A stretch of DNA of 64,000 bases from Pseudomonadota bacterium (GCA_023451735.1 JAEXYH010000078.1:1-64000); one strand, 5' to 3'; positions 1 through 8,989 are shown, counted from the first letter of the stretch. A program made the numbers and translations. Notes: generated by a model from the sequence alone, not told the origin.

Positions 1-256
1 TCAGATCGTTGGTAAGCTCGATATTGTCGACGAGGATGTTGCCCGACTGGTGTTCCTCCAGCCGGTTGATGCAGCGGATCATCGTCGACTTGCCGGAACC
101 GGAAGGCCCGGCGATGACGATGCGTTCGCCCTTCATCACCTTCAAGTTGATATCGCGCAGCACGTGGAAATCACCGTACCACTTGTTCATGCCGATGATT
201 TCGACAGCGACCTCGGTCGAGGAAACGGTCAGTTTTTTCGTTAGGGCTTCAGCCAT
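1..256 (-). CDS. aapP: AapP, ATP-binding subunit of the general L-amino-acid ABC transporter (3'-truncated by window edge)
   Basis: Only the first 85 codons are inside the window. They read as an ABC ATPase of the polar amino-acid family: after a short N-terminus (MAEALTKKL) comes the segment IIGMNKWYGDFHVLRDI and then a perfect Walker A, GPSGSGKST, at about residues 50-58, followed by the family-typical MIRCINRLEEHQSG. The signature motif, Walker B and H-loop lie beyond the window. The ATG at 254-256 is the natural start. It is the last of four genes (aapJ, aapQ, aapM, aapP) on the minus strand, 28 bp after aapM, and would energise uptake and exchange of a wide range of L-amino acids at the inner membrane. 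The assignment to Aap rather than another polar amino-acid importer rests on the three upstream genes. Confidence 0.93.
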   Translation of the reverse strand, partial: MAEALTKKLTVSSTEVAVEIIGMNKWYGDFHVLRDINLKVMKGERIVIAGPSGSGKSTMIRCINRLEEHQSGNILVDNIELTNDL

Positions 257-284
257 TGTTTTCCCCTTGTAACTCTTGTTGTGG

Positions 285-1445
285 CTAGTGTCTGTGGCCC
301 GTGTCGAGATGCCGTTCCATGAAGGCGGAATAGCGCGACATGCCGAAGCAGAAAAGCCAAAATACGAAACCGGCAAAGACATAGCCCGTAATCGGCGTCA
401 CCGGGGTCGACCAGTTGGCGTCCGACTGGTTGAGCGTGACGATGCCCAGAAGATCGAACATGCCGATGATGGAAACCAGCGAGGTGTCCTTGAACAGGCC
501 GATGAAGGTGTTGACGATGCCGGGAATGACGAGCTTGATCGCCTGCGGCAGGATGATCAGACGCATCTTCTGCCAGTAGCTCAGGCCGAGTGAATCTGCA
601 CCTTCGAACTGGCCTTTCGGAATTGCCTGAAGGCCGCCGCGAACGACTTCCGCCATGTAGGCGGAGGCGAAGAGCGAGACGCCAATCAACGCCCGCAGAA
701 GCTTGTCGAAGGTCCAGCCGTCAGGCAGGAACAGCGGCAGCATCACGCTTGCCATGAACAGAACACTGATCAGCGGAATGCCGCGGATGACCTCGATGAA
801 CACGACGCAGATCGTCTTGATCACCGGCATGTTCGAGCGGCGGCCGAGCGCCAGGATAATACCCAATGGCAGTGATACCGTGATCCCGAAGAAGGAGAGG
901 ATCAGGGTGACCATCAATCCGCCCCAGAGCGGCGTTTCGACATGCGGAAGGCCGAAGCCGCCGATGAGGAGGAAGAACGCGACGACCGGAAGGATGATGA
1001 AGAGCGCGAGTGCGTTCCAGCCCTTGAACGGGGCCTTCGGAATCAGCATCGGTACGAGCAGGATGACGAAGAGAATCGCCACCAGGATCGGCCGCCAGCG
1101 CTCGTCGGCCGGGTACCGGCCGAACATGAACTGTTGGAACTTCGCCTCGACGAAGGCCCAGCAGGCGCCGGACTGTCCGTCAGGAAGAACGCCGCCCTGG
1201 ATGATGGTCGCACAGGCCGTGCGGTCCGTGCCGGTCCACACGGCATCGATGAACAGCCAGTTGATCATGCCCGGAACGATATAGGCCAGGAGAGCCAATG
1301 CCAGGACCGTCAGAATTACATCCTTCGGCGTGGCAAAGAGCCTGGTTCGGATCCAGTGTGGTGCGCCGGTCTGACTTGAGGGTGCAGGTTTGGGCTCCAG
1401 CATGGACTGGCGCACGAAGGTAGAAGCGTTGGTCGCCATGCTCAT
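285..1445 (-). CDS. aapM: AapM, permease subunit of the general L-amino-acid ABC transporter
   Basis: This is a 386-residue polytopic inner-membrane protein of the HisMQ family. A cytoplasmic N-terminus of about 35 residues is followed by a hydrophobic helix near residues 38-65, a large periplasmic segment with cysteines ([16 protein letters not shown]), and then clustered helices. The C-terminal half carries the permease domain with the ATPase-contacting EAA loop ([21 protein letters not shown]). The long N-terminal insertion before the permease domain is typical of AapM and BztC-type subunits, which are much larger than ordinary HisM proteins. The ATG at 1443-1445 overlaps the aapQ stop in an ATGA junction, which supports this start over the ATG two codons later. 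It forms the membrane channel together with AapQ. Confidence 0.95.
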   Translation of the reverse strand: MSMATNASTFVRQSMLEPKPAPSSQTGAPHWIRTRLFATPKDVILTVLALALLAYIVPGMINWLFIDAVWTGTDRTACATIIQGGVLPDGQSGACWAFVEAKFQQFMFGRYPADERWRPILVAILFVILLVPMLIPKAPFKGWNALALFIILPVVAFFLLIGGFGLPHVETPLWGGLMVTLILSFFGITVSLPLGIILALGRRSNMPVIKTICVVFIEVIRGIPLISVLFMASVMLPLFLPDGWTFDKLLRALIGVSLFASAYMAEVVRGGLQAIPKGQFEGADSLGLSYWQKMRLIILPQAIKLVIPGIVNTFIGLFKDTSLVSIIGMFDLLGIVTLNQSDANWSTPVTPITGYVFAGFVFWLFCFGMSRYSAFMERHLDTGHRH

Positions 1446-2641
1446 CTCTCCACCAGCGCCATTCGGGCATTGAACCAGTTCATGAAGATCGCGGTGGTGA
1501 CCGAAATCGACAGGTAGATGACGAGCCAGAGCGCGACGATCTCAACCGCCTGACCGGTCTGGTTGAGCATCGTGCCGCCGACGGCCACGACATCGGCGAA
1601 ACCGACCGCGACGGCCAGTGACGAGTTCTTGGTGAGATTGAGATACTGGCTCGTCAGCGGCGGAATGATGATCCGGAGTGCTTGCGGCAGCACGATCAGC
1701 CGGGTGATATCGGCACCGCGGACGCCGAGGGCGTTGGCTGCTTCCGTCTGTCCTTTCGGCACGGCTTTGATACCGGCACGAACGATCTCGGCGATGAATG
1801 CCGCCGTATAGAAGGACAATGCCAGATAAAGTGACATGAATTCCGGTCCGACCACGGCTCCGCCCGTCAGGTTGAACCTGCCGGCGACAGGGTAATCGAA
1901 AGTCAGCGGTGCGCCGAGTGCCAGGAAGGCGAGGATCGGCAAGCCGAGGATCAGGGCAAGGCCAACCAGCACGGTATGGAACGGCTGGCCGGTTCGCATC
2001 TGCCTCTGCTTTGCCCATCGCGCCATGAAAACCGTTGCGATGATGCCGATACCCATAGCCACGGCGATCAGCCAAGTGCCATCGCCGAAGATCGGTTTCG
2101 GCAGGAACAGGCCGCGGTTGTTGAGATAGCTGCTGAAAGGCAGCTCGAGGGATTCACGCGCTTGAGGAAGCGCCGAGATGACGCCCTTGTACCAGAAGAA
2201 GATGACCAGCAGGGGCGGGATATTGCGGAACACTTCCACATAGACTTCGGCAAGCTTGGCGATCAGCCAGTTTCGCGAAAGACGCGCTATGCCGATCAGG
2301 AAGCCGAGGATCGAGGCTGTGATGATCCCGATCACAGCGACCTGCAATGTATTGAGAATGCCGACGATCAGCGCGCGACCATAGGTGGAGTCGCTGTTAT
2401 AGGCGATCATCGACTGACCGATATCGAAACCGGCTCGGCCATTGAGGAAACCGAAGCCGGAGGCGATGTTCGCCCTTTGAAGGTTATGAATCGTGTTTTG
2501 TGTCACCGTCCACACGAAAAGGACGAGAAGCGCCAGCGTCAGTACCTGATAAAAAATCCCGCGAGCCTTCGGGTCATTGATCAGGGAGGAGGCCTTTTTG
2601 CTGGTGTTTGGCGTGTCGGAATTGAGCGCCATGCCGGCCAT
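1442..2641 (-). CDS. aapQ: AapQ, permease subunit of the general L-amino-acid ABC transporter
   Basis: This is a 399-residue polytopic membrane protein. It has an N-terminal helix at about residues 30-50, a periplasmic stretch, and the HisMQ permease core whose EAA-type loop reads [20 protein letters not shown], followed by [17 protein letters not shown]. As in AapM, the protein is longer than generic HisQ because of insertions between the helices. I chose the ATG at 2639-2641 because a GGGGA ribosome-binding site lies 8 nt upstream. A TTG two codons earlier would sit only 3 nt from that site. The gene follows aapJ after a gap containing a strong stem-loop and is translationally coupled to aapM. 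Confidence 0.94.
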   Translation of the reverse strand: MAGMALNSDTPNTSKKASSLINDPKARGIFYQVLTLALLVLFVWTVTQNTIHNLQRANIASGFGFLNGRAGFDIGQSMIAYNSDSTYGRALIVGILNTLQVAVIGIITASILGFLIGIARLSRNWLIAKLAEVYVEVFRNIPPLLVIFFWYKGVISALPQARESLELPFSSYLNNRGLFLPKPIFGDGTWLIAVAMGIGIIATVFMARWAKQRQMRTGQPFHTVLVGLALILGLPILAFLALGAPLTFDYPVAGRFNLTGGAVVGPEFMSLYLALSFYTAAFIAEIVRAGIKAVPKGQTEAANALGVRGADITRLIVLPQALRIIIPPLTSQYLNLTKNSSLAVAVGFADVVAVGGTMLNQTGQAVEIVALWLVIYLSISVTTAIFMNWFNARMALVER

Positions 2642-2704
2642 AAACAAATCCCCTTAGTTTATACGTCCCCTTTTTGGAGACTTTTTGCCCTTGCGGGAAC
2701 TTTG

Positions 2705-2741
2705 AGTGCGTGGAGGCGGACATGATCCACCTCCACGCACT
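2705..2741 (-). repeat. Stem-loop in the aapJ-aapQ intergenic gap
   Basis: A perfect 12-bp inverted repeat (arms 2705-2716 and 2730-2741, loop of 13 nt) lies just downstream of the aapJ stop in the transcription direction. No U-run follows on the minus strand, so it is not a canonical intrinsic terminator. A hairpin in this place could protect the 3' end of an aapJ-only transcript or partly attenuate readthrough, giving more binding protein than permease. Confidence 0.6.
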
Positions 2742-2760
2742 GTTCTTGACGTCGTTCCGG

Positions 2761-3783
2761 TTAGCGGATCGGCGGAGCGTATTGCAGACCGCCCTTGGTC
2801 CACAGGGCGTTCAGGCCACGTTCGATCTTCAGCGGCGAGCTCGGGCCGACGGTGCGGTCGAAGACCTCGCCGTAGTTACCAACCTGCTTGATGATGTTGT
2901 AGGCCCACTCGTTGGTCAGGCCGAGGTCGGTGCCGATCTTGGTGCCTTCTTCAGCACCGAGCATGCGCTTGATGTCCGGGTTGGGGCTGTTCTTCATCTC
3001 GTCGACGTTCTTCGAGGTCACGCCAAGTTCTTCGGCATTGACCATCGCGTAGTGAACCCACGTGACGATATCGAACCACTTGTCATCGCCCTGGCGAACG
3101 GCCGGTCCGAGCGGTTCCTTGGAGATGACTTCCGGCAGAACAATGTTCTCATCCGGGTTCTTCATCTTCAGGCGGATAGCGTAAAGACCCGACTGGTCGG
3201 TGGTGTAGACGTCGCAACGACCGGCGTCATAAGCGGTGGTCGCGTCGGCTTCCTTTTCGAAGACAACCGGGTTGTACTGCAGGTTGTTGGTCTTGAAGTA
3301 GTCGGCGAGGTTGAGCTCGGTGGTCGTGCCGGTCTGTACGCAGACGGCCGCGCCGGAAAGCTCAAGAGCGGACTTTACGTTGAGGCCCTTCTTCACGATA
3401 AAGCCCTGGCCGTCATAGTAGTTGACGGTACGGAAGTTGAAGCCGAGCGACGTGTCGCGGCTGATCGTCCAGGTGGTGTTACGGGTCAGTACGTCGACTT
3501 CACCCGACTGCAGCGCCGGGAAACGGTCCTTGCTCGACAGCGGAACGAATTTCGCCTTGGTCGGATCGCCGAAAATGGCGGAAGCGATGCCGCGGCAATA
3601 ATCAACGTCGATACCGGTCCATTCGCCCTTGTCGTCAGGGTTCGAGAAGCCTGGAATACCGGCGCTGACGCCGCAAGTGACGGAACCCTTTGCCTTAACG
3701 TCATCAAGCGTGGCCGCAGAAGCTGCCGAGGCCAAGCCCAGGGCTGCAGCGCCAATCGCAGCTGACAGAATTGTCTTTTTCAT
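2761..3783 (-). CDS. aapJ: AapJ, periplasmic amino-acid-binding protein
   Basis: This is a 340-residue type 3 solute-binding protein. The start MKKTILSAAIG at 3781-3783 gives a classic signal peptide ending ASAASA|ATLDDV at about residue 23. The upstream in-frame codons lack signal-peptide character, so the longer frame is rejected. Family features are GVSAGIPGFSNPD, the DVDYCRGIA segment and the QSGEVDVLTRNTTWT ligand-binding region. Length and sequence match the general amino-acid permease binding protein of rhizobia, which captures many L-amino acids in the periplasm and passes them to AapQM. It is the first gene of the operon and is divergent from metC. The family is reported to be under nitrogen (Ntr) control in Rhizobium leguminosarum, but I see no sigma-54 promoter here. 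Confidence 0.96.
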   Translation of the reverse strand: MKKTILSAAIGAAALGLASAASAATLDDVKAKGSVTCGVSAGIPGFSNPDDKGEWTGIDVDYCRGIASAIFGDPTKAKFVPLSSKDRFPALQSGEVDVLTRNTTWTISRDTSLGFNFRTVNYYDGQGFIVKKGLNVKSALELSGAAVCVQTGTTTELNLADYFKTNNLQYNPVVFEKEADATTAYDAGRCDVYTTDQSGLYAIRLKMKNPDENIVLPEVISKEPLGPAVRQGDDKWFDIVTWVHYAMVNAEELGVTSKNVDEMKNSPNPDIKRMLGAEEGTKIGTDLGLTNEWAYNIIKQVGNYGEVFDRTVGPSSPLKIERGLNALWTKGGLQYAPPIR

Positions 3784-4137
3784 TTTCCCAACCTTTGTTT
3801 GTGTTTTATTTTCTGGTGCCACCGGACCGCTCCCCTTATCTGTTCGAATACGGCCGGTCGCTCGCCAACCTCCATCGACGAGCAAACCTATCTCATTCGC
3901 AAAATCTTTGGGGGTCAAGTCACACACGCGCGAATTGCTTTGGAAGCGCCACGAATTTAAGTTTTTTGCTCAGCCTTTGGGCAATTGACTGCGGAATATG
4001 CGGCCTGTGCTGAAATCAGTGCCTTTCCGTTCAGCATCTGATCTTCGCTCGACTTTCACGCATTGCGGGCGGACTTGACCTTGTGCGTTCACGGCGCGAC
4101 AAGAAGGCTTCCTGCCTTAGAGAGTTTTTCCGTAACG
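3784..4137. promoter_or_regulatory. Divergent intergenic region between aapJ and metC
   Basis: These 354 bp separate the divergent aapJ and metC starts and must contain both promoters. The aapJ side is AT-rich next to the gene and carries a GGGAAA ribosome-binding stretch. A TGGCAC hexamer on the minus strand at 3816-3821 resembles a sigma-54 -24 element, but no GC doublet stands at -12. I see no riboswitch fold and no convincing reading frame. Confidence 0.5.
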
Positions 4138-5325
4138 ATGACCAAGAAATCTTCCTTGCTCGGTGCCGCTGGCGCCAACACGCGTCTTGCACATATCGGC
4201 AACAATCCCAGCGATTACCACGGCTTCGTCAACCCTCCGGTCGTTCACGCCTCGACCGTGCTGTTTCCCGATTCGGAAACAATGGAAAGACGCGGTCAGC
4301 CTTATTCTTACGGCACGCGGGCGACGCCGACGACTGACGCTTTGTGTGCGGCTTTCGATGAATTGGAAGGTTCGGCAGGCACGATCCTGGTGCCGTCCGG
4401 GCTGGCGGCGATTTCGATTCCGTTTCTTGCCTACCTGTCTGCCGGCGATCACGCGCTGATCGTTGATTCGGTCTACACACCCTGCCGGAATTTCTGCAAT
4501 ACGATGCTGAAGCGCCTCGGCGTCGAGGTGGAATATTACGACCCGGAGATCGGGGCGGACATCGAAGCGCTGATCAGGCCGAACACCAAGCTGGTGCATA
4601 CGGAAGCGCCGGGTTCCAACACGTTCGAAATGCAGGATATCCGTGCGATTGCGGATGCGGCACACAAGCATGACTGTGTCGTCACGATGGATAATACCTG
4701 GGCCACGCCGCTTTATTTCCGGCCGCTCGATTTCGGCGTAGATGTGTCGATCCATGCCACGACCAAATATCCGTCGGGCCATTCGGACATCATCATGGGG
4801 TCGGTTTCGGCCAATGCCAAATGGTGGCCGCAACTGGAAGAAGCGCGCATCCTGATGGGCATCTGCGGTTCTCCTGACGATTCCTACCAGATCCTTCGCG
4901 GTCTCAGGACCATGGGCGTTCGTCTCGAACACCACCAGAAAAGCGCATTTTCGATTGCCCAGTGGCTGGAAGGGCGCGATGACGTAGCGCGTGTCCTTCA
5001 TCCGGCTTTGCCAAGCTTTCCAGGTCATGCGGTCTGGAAGCGCGATTTCAAGGGCGCCAGCGGCGTGTTTTCCTTCGTGCTGAAGGCCGATGCCGAGAAA
5101 GCGAAAGCCAAGGCGCACGCCTTCCTTGATGCTCTCACCTATTTCGGCCTGGGCTATTCCTGGGGTGGATTCGAGAGCCTTGCTCTGCATGTGAATCTGT
5201 CGGACAGAACGATCCGCAAGCAGCCGCAGGATGGCCCCGTCATTCGTCTCCAGATCGGACTTGAAGATGTCGCCGATCTCCAGAAGGATCTCGAGCAGGG
5301 CTTCCTGGCAGCAGCGGCTGTCTGA
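4138..5325 (+). CDS. metC: MetC-type cystathionine beta-lyase (Cys/Met metabolism PLP enzyme)
   Basis: This is a 395-residue fold-type I PLP enzyme of the Cys/Met metabolism family. Visible family motifs are the YGTRATPTTDALCAAFDELE region near the N-terminus, LVPSGLAAI, VTMDNTWATPLYF (cofactor-binding Asp), and the Schiff-base lysine in HATTKYPSGHSD at about residue 210. It would cleave cystathionine to homocysteine, pyruvate and ammonia in the cytoplasm, the penultimate step of methionine synthesis. The start MTKKSSLL at 4138 is preferred. An in-frame extension to 4063 has no family-like sequence. metC directly upstream of aapJ is a known rhizobial arrangement. The stop codon abuts the stop of the convergent monooxygenase gene with no gap. 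Cystathionine gamma-synthase and O-acetylhomoserine sulfhydrylase are paralogues that cannot be strictly excluded. Confidence 0.88.
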   Translation: MTKKSSLLGAAGANTRLAHIGNNPSDYHGFVNPPVVHASTVLFPDSETMERRGQPYSYGTRATPTTDALCAAFDELEGSAGTILVPSGLAAISIPFLAYLSAGDHALIVDSVYTPCRNFCNTMLKRLGVEVEYYDPEIGADIEALIRPNTKLVHTEAPGSNTFEMQDIRAIADAAHKHDCVVTMDNTWATPLYFRPLDFGVDVSIHATTKYPSGHSDIIMGSVSANAKWWPQLEEARILMGICGSPDDSYQILRGLRTMGVRLEHHQKSAFSIAQWLEGRDDVARVLHPALPSFPGHAVWKRDFKGASGVFSFVLKADAEKAKAKAHAFLDALTYFGLGYSWGGFESLALHVNLSDRTIRKQPQDGPVIRLQIGLEDVADLQKDLEQGFLAAAAV

Positions 5326-6489
5326 TCAGTTCACTCGGTAGCCGTAGAGCCAATCCAGATCCGCCGCGAGCGATTGCGGCGGACGCAAAGACAGGACGAT
5401 ATCGCGACCGATGCGAAACGGACCACGGGCATGGTAGGCAAAGCGGTTGAACGAACCCCGCGCCTTAACCTTGGCGGCACGGCTCGTTCTCTGGTTTTCG
5501 AAGCTAGCCAAAGCGGCGGGCAGGGACGTTGCCTTCTTCACTTCATTGGCGAGTACGAACCCATCTTCGATGGCCATGGCGGCGCCCTGCGCCGAGAACG
5601 GCATCATCGCGTGGGCCGCATCGCCGATCAGCACGACATCGCGACCATTGTGCCAGCGACCGGATGTCACTTCGTGGAGCGGCCAGAATGTCGGCCGGGC
5701 AGACCGGCTCAGGAGTGCGGTGATTTCGCCGTTCCAGCCGGAAAACTGTTTGATCAGCATGGCATGCTGGCTTTCGTTCGCCTGCGCTTCCCAGGTGGCG
5801 CCGGGGCTTATTCCGGAAGCTATGGCAACGATGTTGAACGCTGCCATTTCCTTTAGCGGATAGGCAACAAGGTGCGTCGATGGGCCCATAAAGGCCGTGA
5901 CGCAATCAGGGGCAAGCCAGCTTGGCGCTTCGTTCAGAGGAATGGTGAAACGCCACGCAATGTTGTGGGAAAAGTCAGGTTGAGGAGCGTCCGGTACCGA
6001 TCCTCGCGCATTGGACCACACGCCATCGGCCCCGATGACGAGTGGATAGGATATTCCGGTAAGTTCGCGAAGCGCCCGTGGCAGATTTCCTCGGATCGGA
6101 GTTCCGAGCCTGATCGAGCAGAGCGAATTTTGCTCCACGGCGGCAAGCAGCGTCGTTTGAAGCGTTGCACGATGGAGCACACCGTAGGGGGCATTCCAGC
6201 GTTTCCTGGCAAAATCACCGGCGGGAACAGCGGCCAGTTTTTTCAGGGATTTTCCCGAGGCAAGGCCGATCTCGCGCGGCTCTGTCCATATTTTTTCGAG
6301 CTCGCCCAATATGCCGAACTCGCGCAGGATTGCCGATGCGTTTGGCGACATCTGCAGACCTGCTCCCACTTCCACGAGATCGCCGGCTTCTTCAAAAATA
6401 TCACAAGCCATACCCAGTCGGGAAAAGCTCAGCGCTGCGGCAAGGCCGGCCATGCCTGCCCCCACAATCGCAATCCTGTCTAGATGCAT
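5326..6489 (-). CDS. FAD-dependent monooxygenase (salicylate hydroxylase-like)
   Basis: This is a 387-residue group A flavoprotein monooxygenase. The N-terminus has the Rossmann dinucleotide motif VGAGMAG at about residues 9-15. A GADGVWS motif (DG-type, NAD(P)H/FAD contact) lies in the middle, and the second FAD motif GDAAHAMMPFSAQGAAMAIED is near residue 288. It is related to salicylate 1-hydroxylase and similar aromatic-ring hydroxylases that use NAD(P)H and oxygen. The real substrate cannot be read from the sequence. It is 19 bp downstream of the CHCC zinc-finger gene on the same strand, so the two are probably cotranscribed. No catabolic genes surround it, so a housekeeping or quinone-related oxygenation is as likely as aromatic degradation. 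Confidence 0.88.
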   Translation of the reverse strand: MHLDRIAIVGAGMAGLAAALSFSRLGMACDIFEEAGDLVEVGAGLQMSPNASAILREFGILGELEKIWTEPREIGLASGKSLKKLAAVPAGDFARKRWNAPYGVLHRATLQTTLLAAVEQNSLCSIRLGTPIRGNLPRALRELTGISYPLVIGADGVWSNARGSVPDAPQPDFSHNIAWRFTIPLNEAPSWLAPDCVTAFMGPSTHLVAYPLKEMAAFNIVAIASGISPGATWEAQANESQHAMLIKQFSGWNGEITALLSRSARPTFWPLHEVTSGRWHNGRDVVLIGDAAHAMMPFSAQGAAMAIEDGFVLANEVKKATSLPAALASFENQRTSRAAKVKARGSFNRFAYHARGPFRIGRDIVLSLRPPQSLAADLDWLYGYRVN

Positions 6490-6508
6490 TGGCTTGCTGC
6501 CTGAGAGT

Positions 6509-6754
6509 TTACGCTGCCTTCACGTGGAAGACGCAGCCCGGAGGATCTGTCTGCTCGGCTTTCAGGCCCGGATTGTACCGATAAAGGGTGGAGCAGTAAG
6601 AGCAGACCTTCTCGGCGTCGTCACCGAGGTCGATGAAAATATGCGGATGGTCGAAGGGCACGGACGCGCCTGTGCACATGAATTCCTTCACGCCGATCTG
6701 GATAACCGGATATCCGCCATCGTTCTGAAAGTGAGGAATGCTGTGGCCAGCCAT
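6509..6754 (-). CDS. CHCC-type zinc-finger domain protein
   Basis: This is an 81-residue protein with a zinc-finger of the CHCC type found in the NDUFS6/complex I accessory subunit family. The putative ligands are Cys27 (EFMCTGA), His36 or His38 (DHPH), and Cys51 and Cys54 (CSYC). Such proteins are widespread single-domain proteins in alphaproteobacteria, and the homology to the mitochondrial complex I 13-kDa subunit is established for the family. A direct role in respiration here is inference. The ATG at 6752-6754 is preceded by AGGGAGA at good spacing. It lies just upstream of the flavin monooxygenase and is divergent from the hydrolase. Confidence 0.85.
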   Translation of the reverse strand: MAGHSIPHFQNDGGYPVIQIGVKEFMCTGASVPFDHPHIFIDLGDDAEKVCSYCSTLYRYNPGLKAEQTDPPGCVFHVKAA

Positions 6755-6900
6755 GATTGTCTCCCTGCCTTTTGATTTCGCCGGACATTATCTGGCTGCG
6801 CATCGATTGTGTAGGGGGGAAACAACCGCATTTTTTTCTTCGCCGGGTTCTGTGGCGATCTTCGATCCATTATAGAACGGCCGAAACAAAGGATAACCCG

Positions 6901-7686
6901 ATGAATTTGAATGCGCCTGTCTTCTCGTCTTTCATTCACGACGGGATCAATCTTCGCTATTTCGATGAAGGCGACCCGTCGGGTGCGCCGGTGCTGCTCA
7001 TTCACGGCTTTGCTTCGAGTGCGCTCGTCAACTGGGTGCATCCCGGCTGGCTGAAGACGCTTGGCGATGCCGGTTACCGGGTGATCGCGATCGATGACCG
7101 CGGCCATGGCGGAAGCGACAAACCGCTCGATCCGGAAGCCTACCGGCCTTGGGTGATGGCCGAGGATGCGATTGCGCTGCTCGATCATCTGCGTATTCCG
7201 GAGGCTCATCTGTTCGGCTATTCGATGGGCGCCCGGATTTCCGTCTTTGCAGCTTTGGCTCACCCTGAGCGGGTTCGTTCGCTAGTCCTTGGCGGGTTGG
7301 GCATCGGTATGACTGATGGCGTTGGTGACTGGGATCCGATCGCCGATGCTCTGCTTGCGCCTGATGCTGACGCGATCACTCACGAGCGGGGCAAGATGTT
7401 CCGTGCCTTTGCCGATCAGACCAAAAGCGACAAACAGGCGCTTGCTGCCTGCATTCGCGGCTCGCGCGATCTCGTTGCGCGCTCGGATATGGGTCGTATC
7501 GACGCGCCAACACTGATTGGCGTCGGAACCAAGGATGATATTGCCGGTTCGGCGCAGGAGTTGGCCGATCTCATGCCGGAAGGCCGTGCTTTGGATATTT
7601 CGAACCGGGATCATATGCTGGCGGTTGGAGACAAGGTGTTCAAGAAGGCGGTTCTGGAATTCTACGCGGAACTGGCCAGCCGGTAA
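6901..7686 (+). CDS. Alpha/beta-fold hydrolase
   Basis: This is a 261-residue alpha/beta hydrolase. It shows the oxyanion region LLIHGFASS, the DDRGHGGSDKP strand-turn, the nucleophile elbow GYSMGAR (Ser in G-x-S-x-G) and a C-terminal SNRDHMLAVGDK segment giving the catalytic His. An acidic residue in the GVGTKDDIAGSA region completes the triad. It starts at 6901 behind AAAGGA. A further upstream in-frame start is not supported by a ribosome-binding site. The substrate is unknown. Similar proteins are annotated as esterases or haloperoxidase-like hydrolases. It stands alone between the zinc-finger protein (divergent) and cysE. Confidence 0.87.
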   Translation: MNLNAPVFSSFIHDGINLRYFDEGDPSGAPVLLIHGFASSALVNWVHPGWLKTLGDAGYRVIAIDDRGHGGSDKPLDPEAYRPWVMAEDAIALLDHLRIPEAHLFGYSMGARISVFAALAHPERVRSLVLGGLGIGMTDGVGDWDPIADALLAPDADAITHERGKMFRAFADQTKSDKQALAACIRGSRDLVARSDMGRIDAPTLIGVGTKDDIAGSAQELADLMPEGRALDISNRDHMLAVGDKVFKKAVLEFYAELASR

Positions 7687-7732
7687 CAGGTTCTCTGATC
7701 GTTACGATCAACGGAATGCGATTTTGCGTGCG

Positions 7733-7763
7733 TTGGTGTTACGATAAACTTGTTCTATATAAT
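7733..7763 (+). promoter_or_regulatory. Possible sigma-70 promoter of cysE
   Basis: A perfect TATAAT at 7758-7763 lies 38 bp before the cysE start in an AT-rich stretch. The best -35 match is TTGGTG at 7733-7738, with a long 19-bp spacer. This is a motif match only. Confidence 0.35.
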
Positions 7764-7801
7764 GTGCTCTTGCAAAGCCGAGGGCGAACAGGGAGTGGGC
7801 C

Positions 7802-8626
7802 ATGCCCCCGAGAATGGACATTCGCATCAAGGACCCCGTCACAGCGGTCGATCCGATATGGGATACGTTGAAGGAAGAGGCGCGTCTTGCGATCGAGCAT
7901 GACCCGCTTCTTGCCGCTTTCCTGTATTCGACCGTTCTGAACCATCGTTCACTTGAGGAATGCGTCGTCCACCGGATTTGTGAACGTCTCGACCATCCGG
8001 ATCTGCAGGCCGTTCTCCTTCGCCAGACATTCATGGAGATGCTGGAGGAATGGCCGGAATGGGGATCGATCCTTCGCGTCGATATCCAGGCGGTCTATGA
8101 TCGTGATCCGGCCTGCCTCCGTTTTCTGGAACCCGTCCTTTATTTCAAGGGTTTTCACGCGATCCAGACGCATCGTCTTGCCAATTGGCTTTACATGCGC
8201 GGACGCCGCGATTTTGCGCTTTACCTGCAAAGCTGCTCATCCAGCGTCTTCCAGACGGATATCAATCCGGCCGCGCGGATCGGCAAGGGCATCTTCCTTG
8301 ATCATGCCACCGGTCTCGTTGTCGGCGAGACGGCGGTGATCGGCGACAATGTCTCGATCCTGCATGGGGTGACGCTCGGCGGGACCGGCAAGGAAGGCGC
8401 CGATCGTCATCCGAAGATCGGCAATGGCGTGCTGATCGGCGCCGGTGCCAAGATACTCGGCAATATCGAGATCGGTTCCTGCTCGCGCGTTGCCGCCGGG
8501 TCGGTGGTGCTGAAACCGGTGCCGCCGAAGTCTACCGTCGCCGGAGTGCCGGCGAAGGTTGTGGGAGAGGCGGGCTGTTCGGAACCGGCACGGGTGATGG
8601 ATCAGCTGCTGATGTCCGAGGACTGA
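7802..8626 (+). CDS. cysE: Serine O-acetyltransferase
   Basis: This is a 274-residue acetyltransferase that makes O-acetyl-L-serine from serine and acetyl-CoA, the committed step of cysteine synthesis. It has the N-terminal helical SATase domain (WDTLKEEARLAIEHDPLLA) and a C-terminal left-handed beta helix of hexapeptide repeats (IGKGIFLDHATGLVVGETAVIGDNVSI). The family-typical catalytic segment is DINPAARIGKGIFLDHATG with its His. The tail after VAGVPAKVV is where cysteine feedback and cysteine-synthase docking occur in the family. The start at 7802 has GGGAG upstream. Placement near metC gives the region a sulfur amino-acid theme. Confidence 0.95.
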   Translation: MPPRMDIRIKDPVTAVDPIWDTLKEEARLAIEHDPLLAAFLYSTVLNHRSLEECVVHRICERLDHPDLQAVLLRQTFMEMLEEWPEWGSILRVDIQAVYDRDPACLRFLEPVLYFKGFHAIQTHRLANWLYMRGRRDFALYLQSCSSSVFQTDINPAARIGKGIFLDHATGLVVGETAVIGDNVSILHGVTLGGTGKEGADRHPKIGNGVLIGAGAKILGNIEIGSCSRVAAGSVVLKPVPPKSTVAGVPAKVVGEAGCSEPARVMDQLLMSED

Positions 8627-8727
8627 GCAGGCGGAATGAAATAGAGGTTGAAGCCGGGAAGCCCAAGGCTTGTCGGCTTTACTTTTGCCGCGGTCCCATG
8701 CCACAAGCGGCGCAACGCGAATGGAAA

Positions 8728-8946
8728 ATGGAGATTGTCGTGAAGCCCGACGAAATCAAAAAGATCGACGCCTACTTCAAGCGCCTTCTGAACCCACAGA
8801 TCGTCGTCAAGGCACGGCCGCGCAAGGATGATTCTGCAGAAGTCTATCTGGGCGAAGAGTTTCTCGGAGTCGTCTATGTGGATGACGAGGATGATGAGCG
8901 GTCCTACAATTTCTCGATGGCGATCCTCGACGTCGACCTCGACTGA
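8728..8946 (+). CDS. DUF3126 family small protein
   Basis: This is a 72-residue acidic protein starting MEIVVKPDEIKKIDAYFKR and ending in AILDVDLD. It matches the small alphaproteobacterial DUF3126 family, which commonly lies near cysE in rhizobia. It has no transmembrane segment or signal peptide and looks like a compact alpha/beta fold with a V(V)YVDDEDDE strand. Function is unknown. The ATG at 8728 is chosen because the 10 codons upstream of it in frame look like non-coding sequence. A strong terminator follows 21 bp after the stop. Confidence 0.82.
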   Translation: MEIVVKPDEIKKIDAYFKRLLNPQIVVKARPRKDDSAEVYLGEEFLGVVYVDDEDDERSYNFSMAILDVDLD

Positions 8947-8967
8947 GAGTTTTCGAATGATGTACCG

Positions 8968-8989
8968 GCGGGCCGTTTCGGCCCGCTTT
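8968..8989 (+). terminator. Intrinsic terminator after the cysE/DUF3126 genes
   Basis: An 8-bp GC-rich perfect stem (8968-8975 with 8979-8986, TTT loop) is followed by a short T-run. It lies 21 bp after the DUF3126 stop codon. Confidence 0.75.

Noticed and set aside
2642..2647. TTG start two codons upstream of the aapQ ATG
   Set aside because: It would be only 3 nt from the GGGGA ribosome-binding site, whereas the ATG has 8 nt.
3806..3821. Possible sigma-54 promoter of aapJ (TGGCAC on the minus strand)
   Set aside because: The -24-like hexamer has no GC at -12, so the promoter consensus fails.
7696..7710. TGATCG-TTA-CGATCA hairpin after the alpha/beta hydrolase gene
   Set aside because: Short 6-bp stem with a 3-nt loop and no T-run. 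Likely chance or a weak structure.
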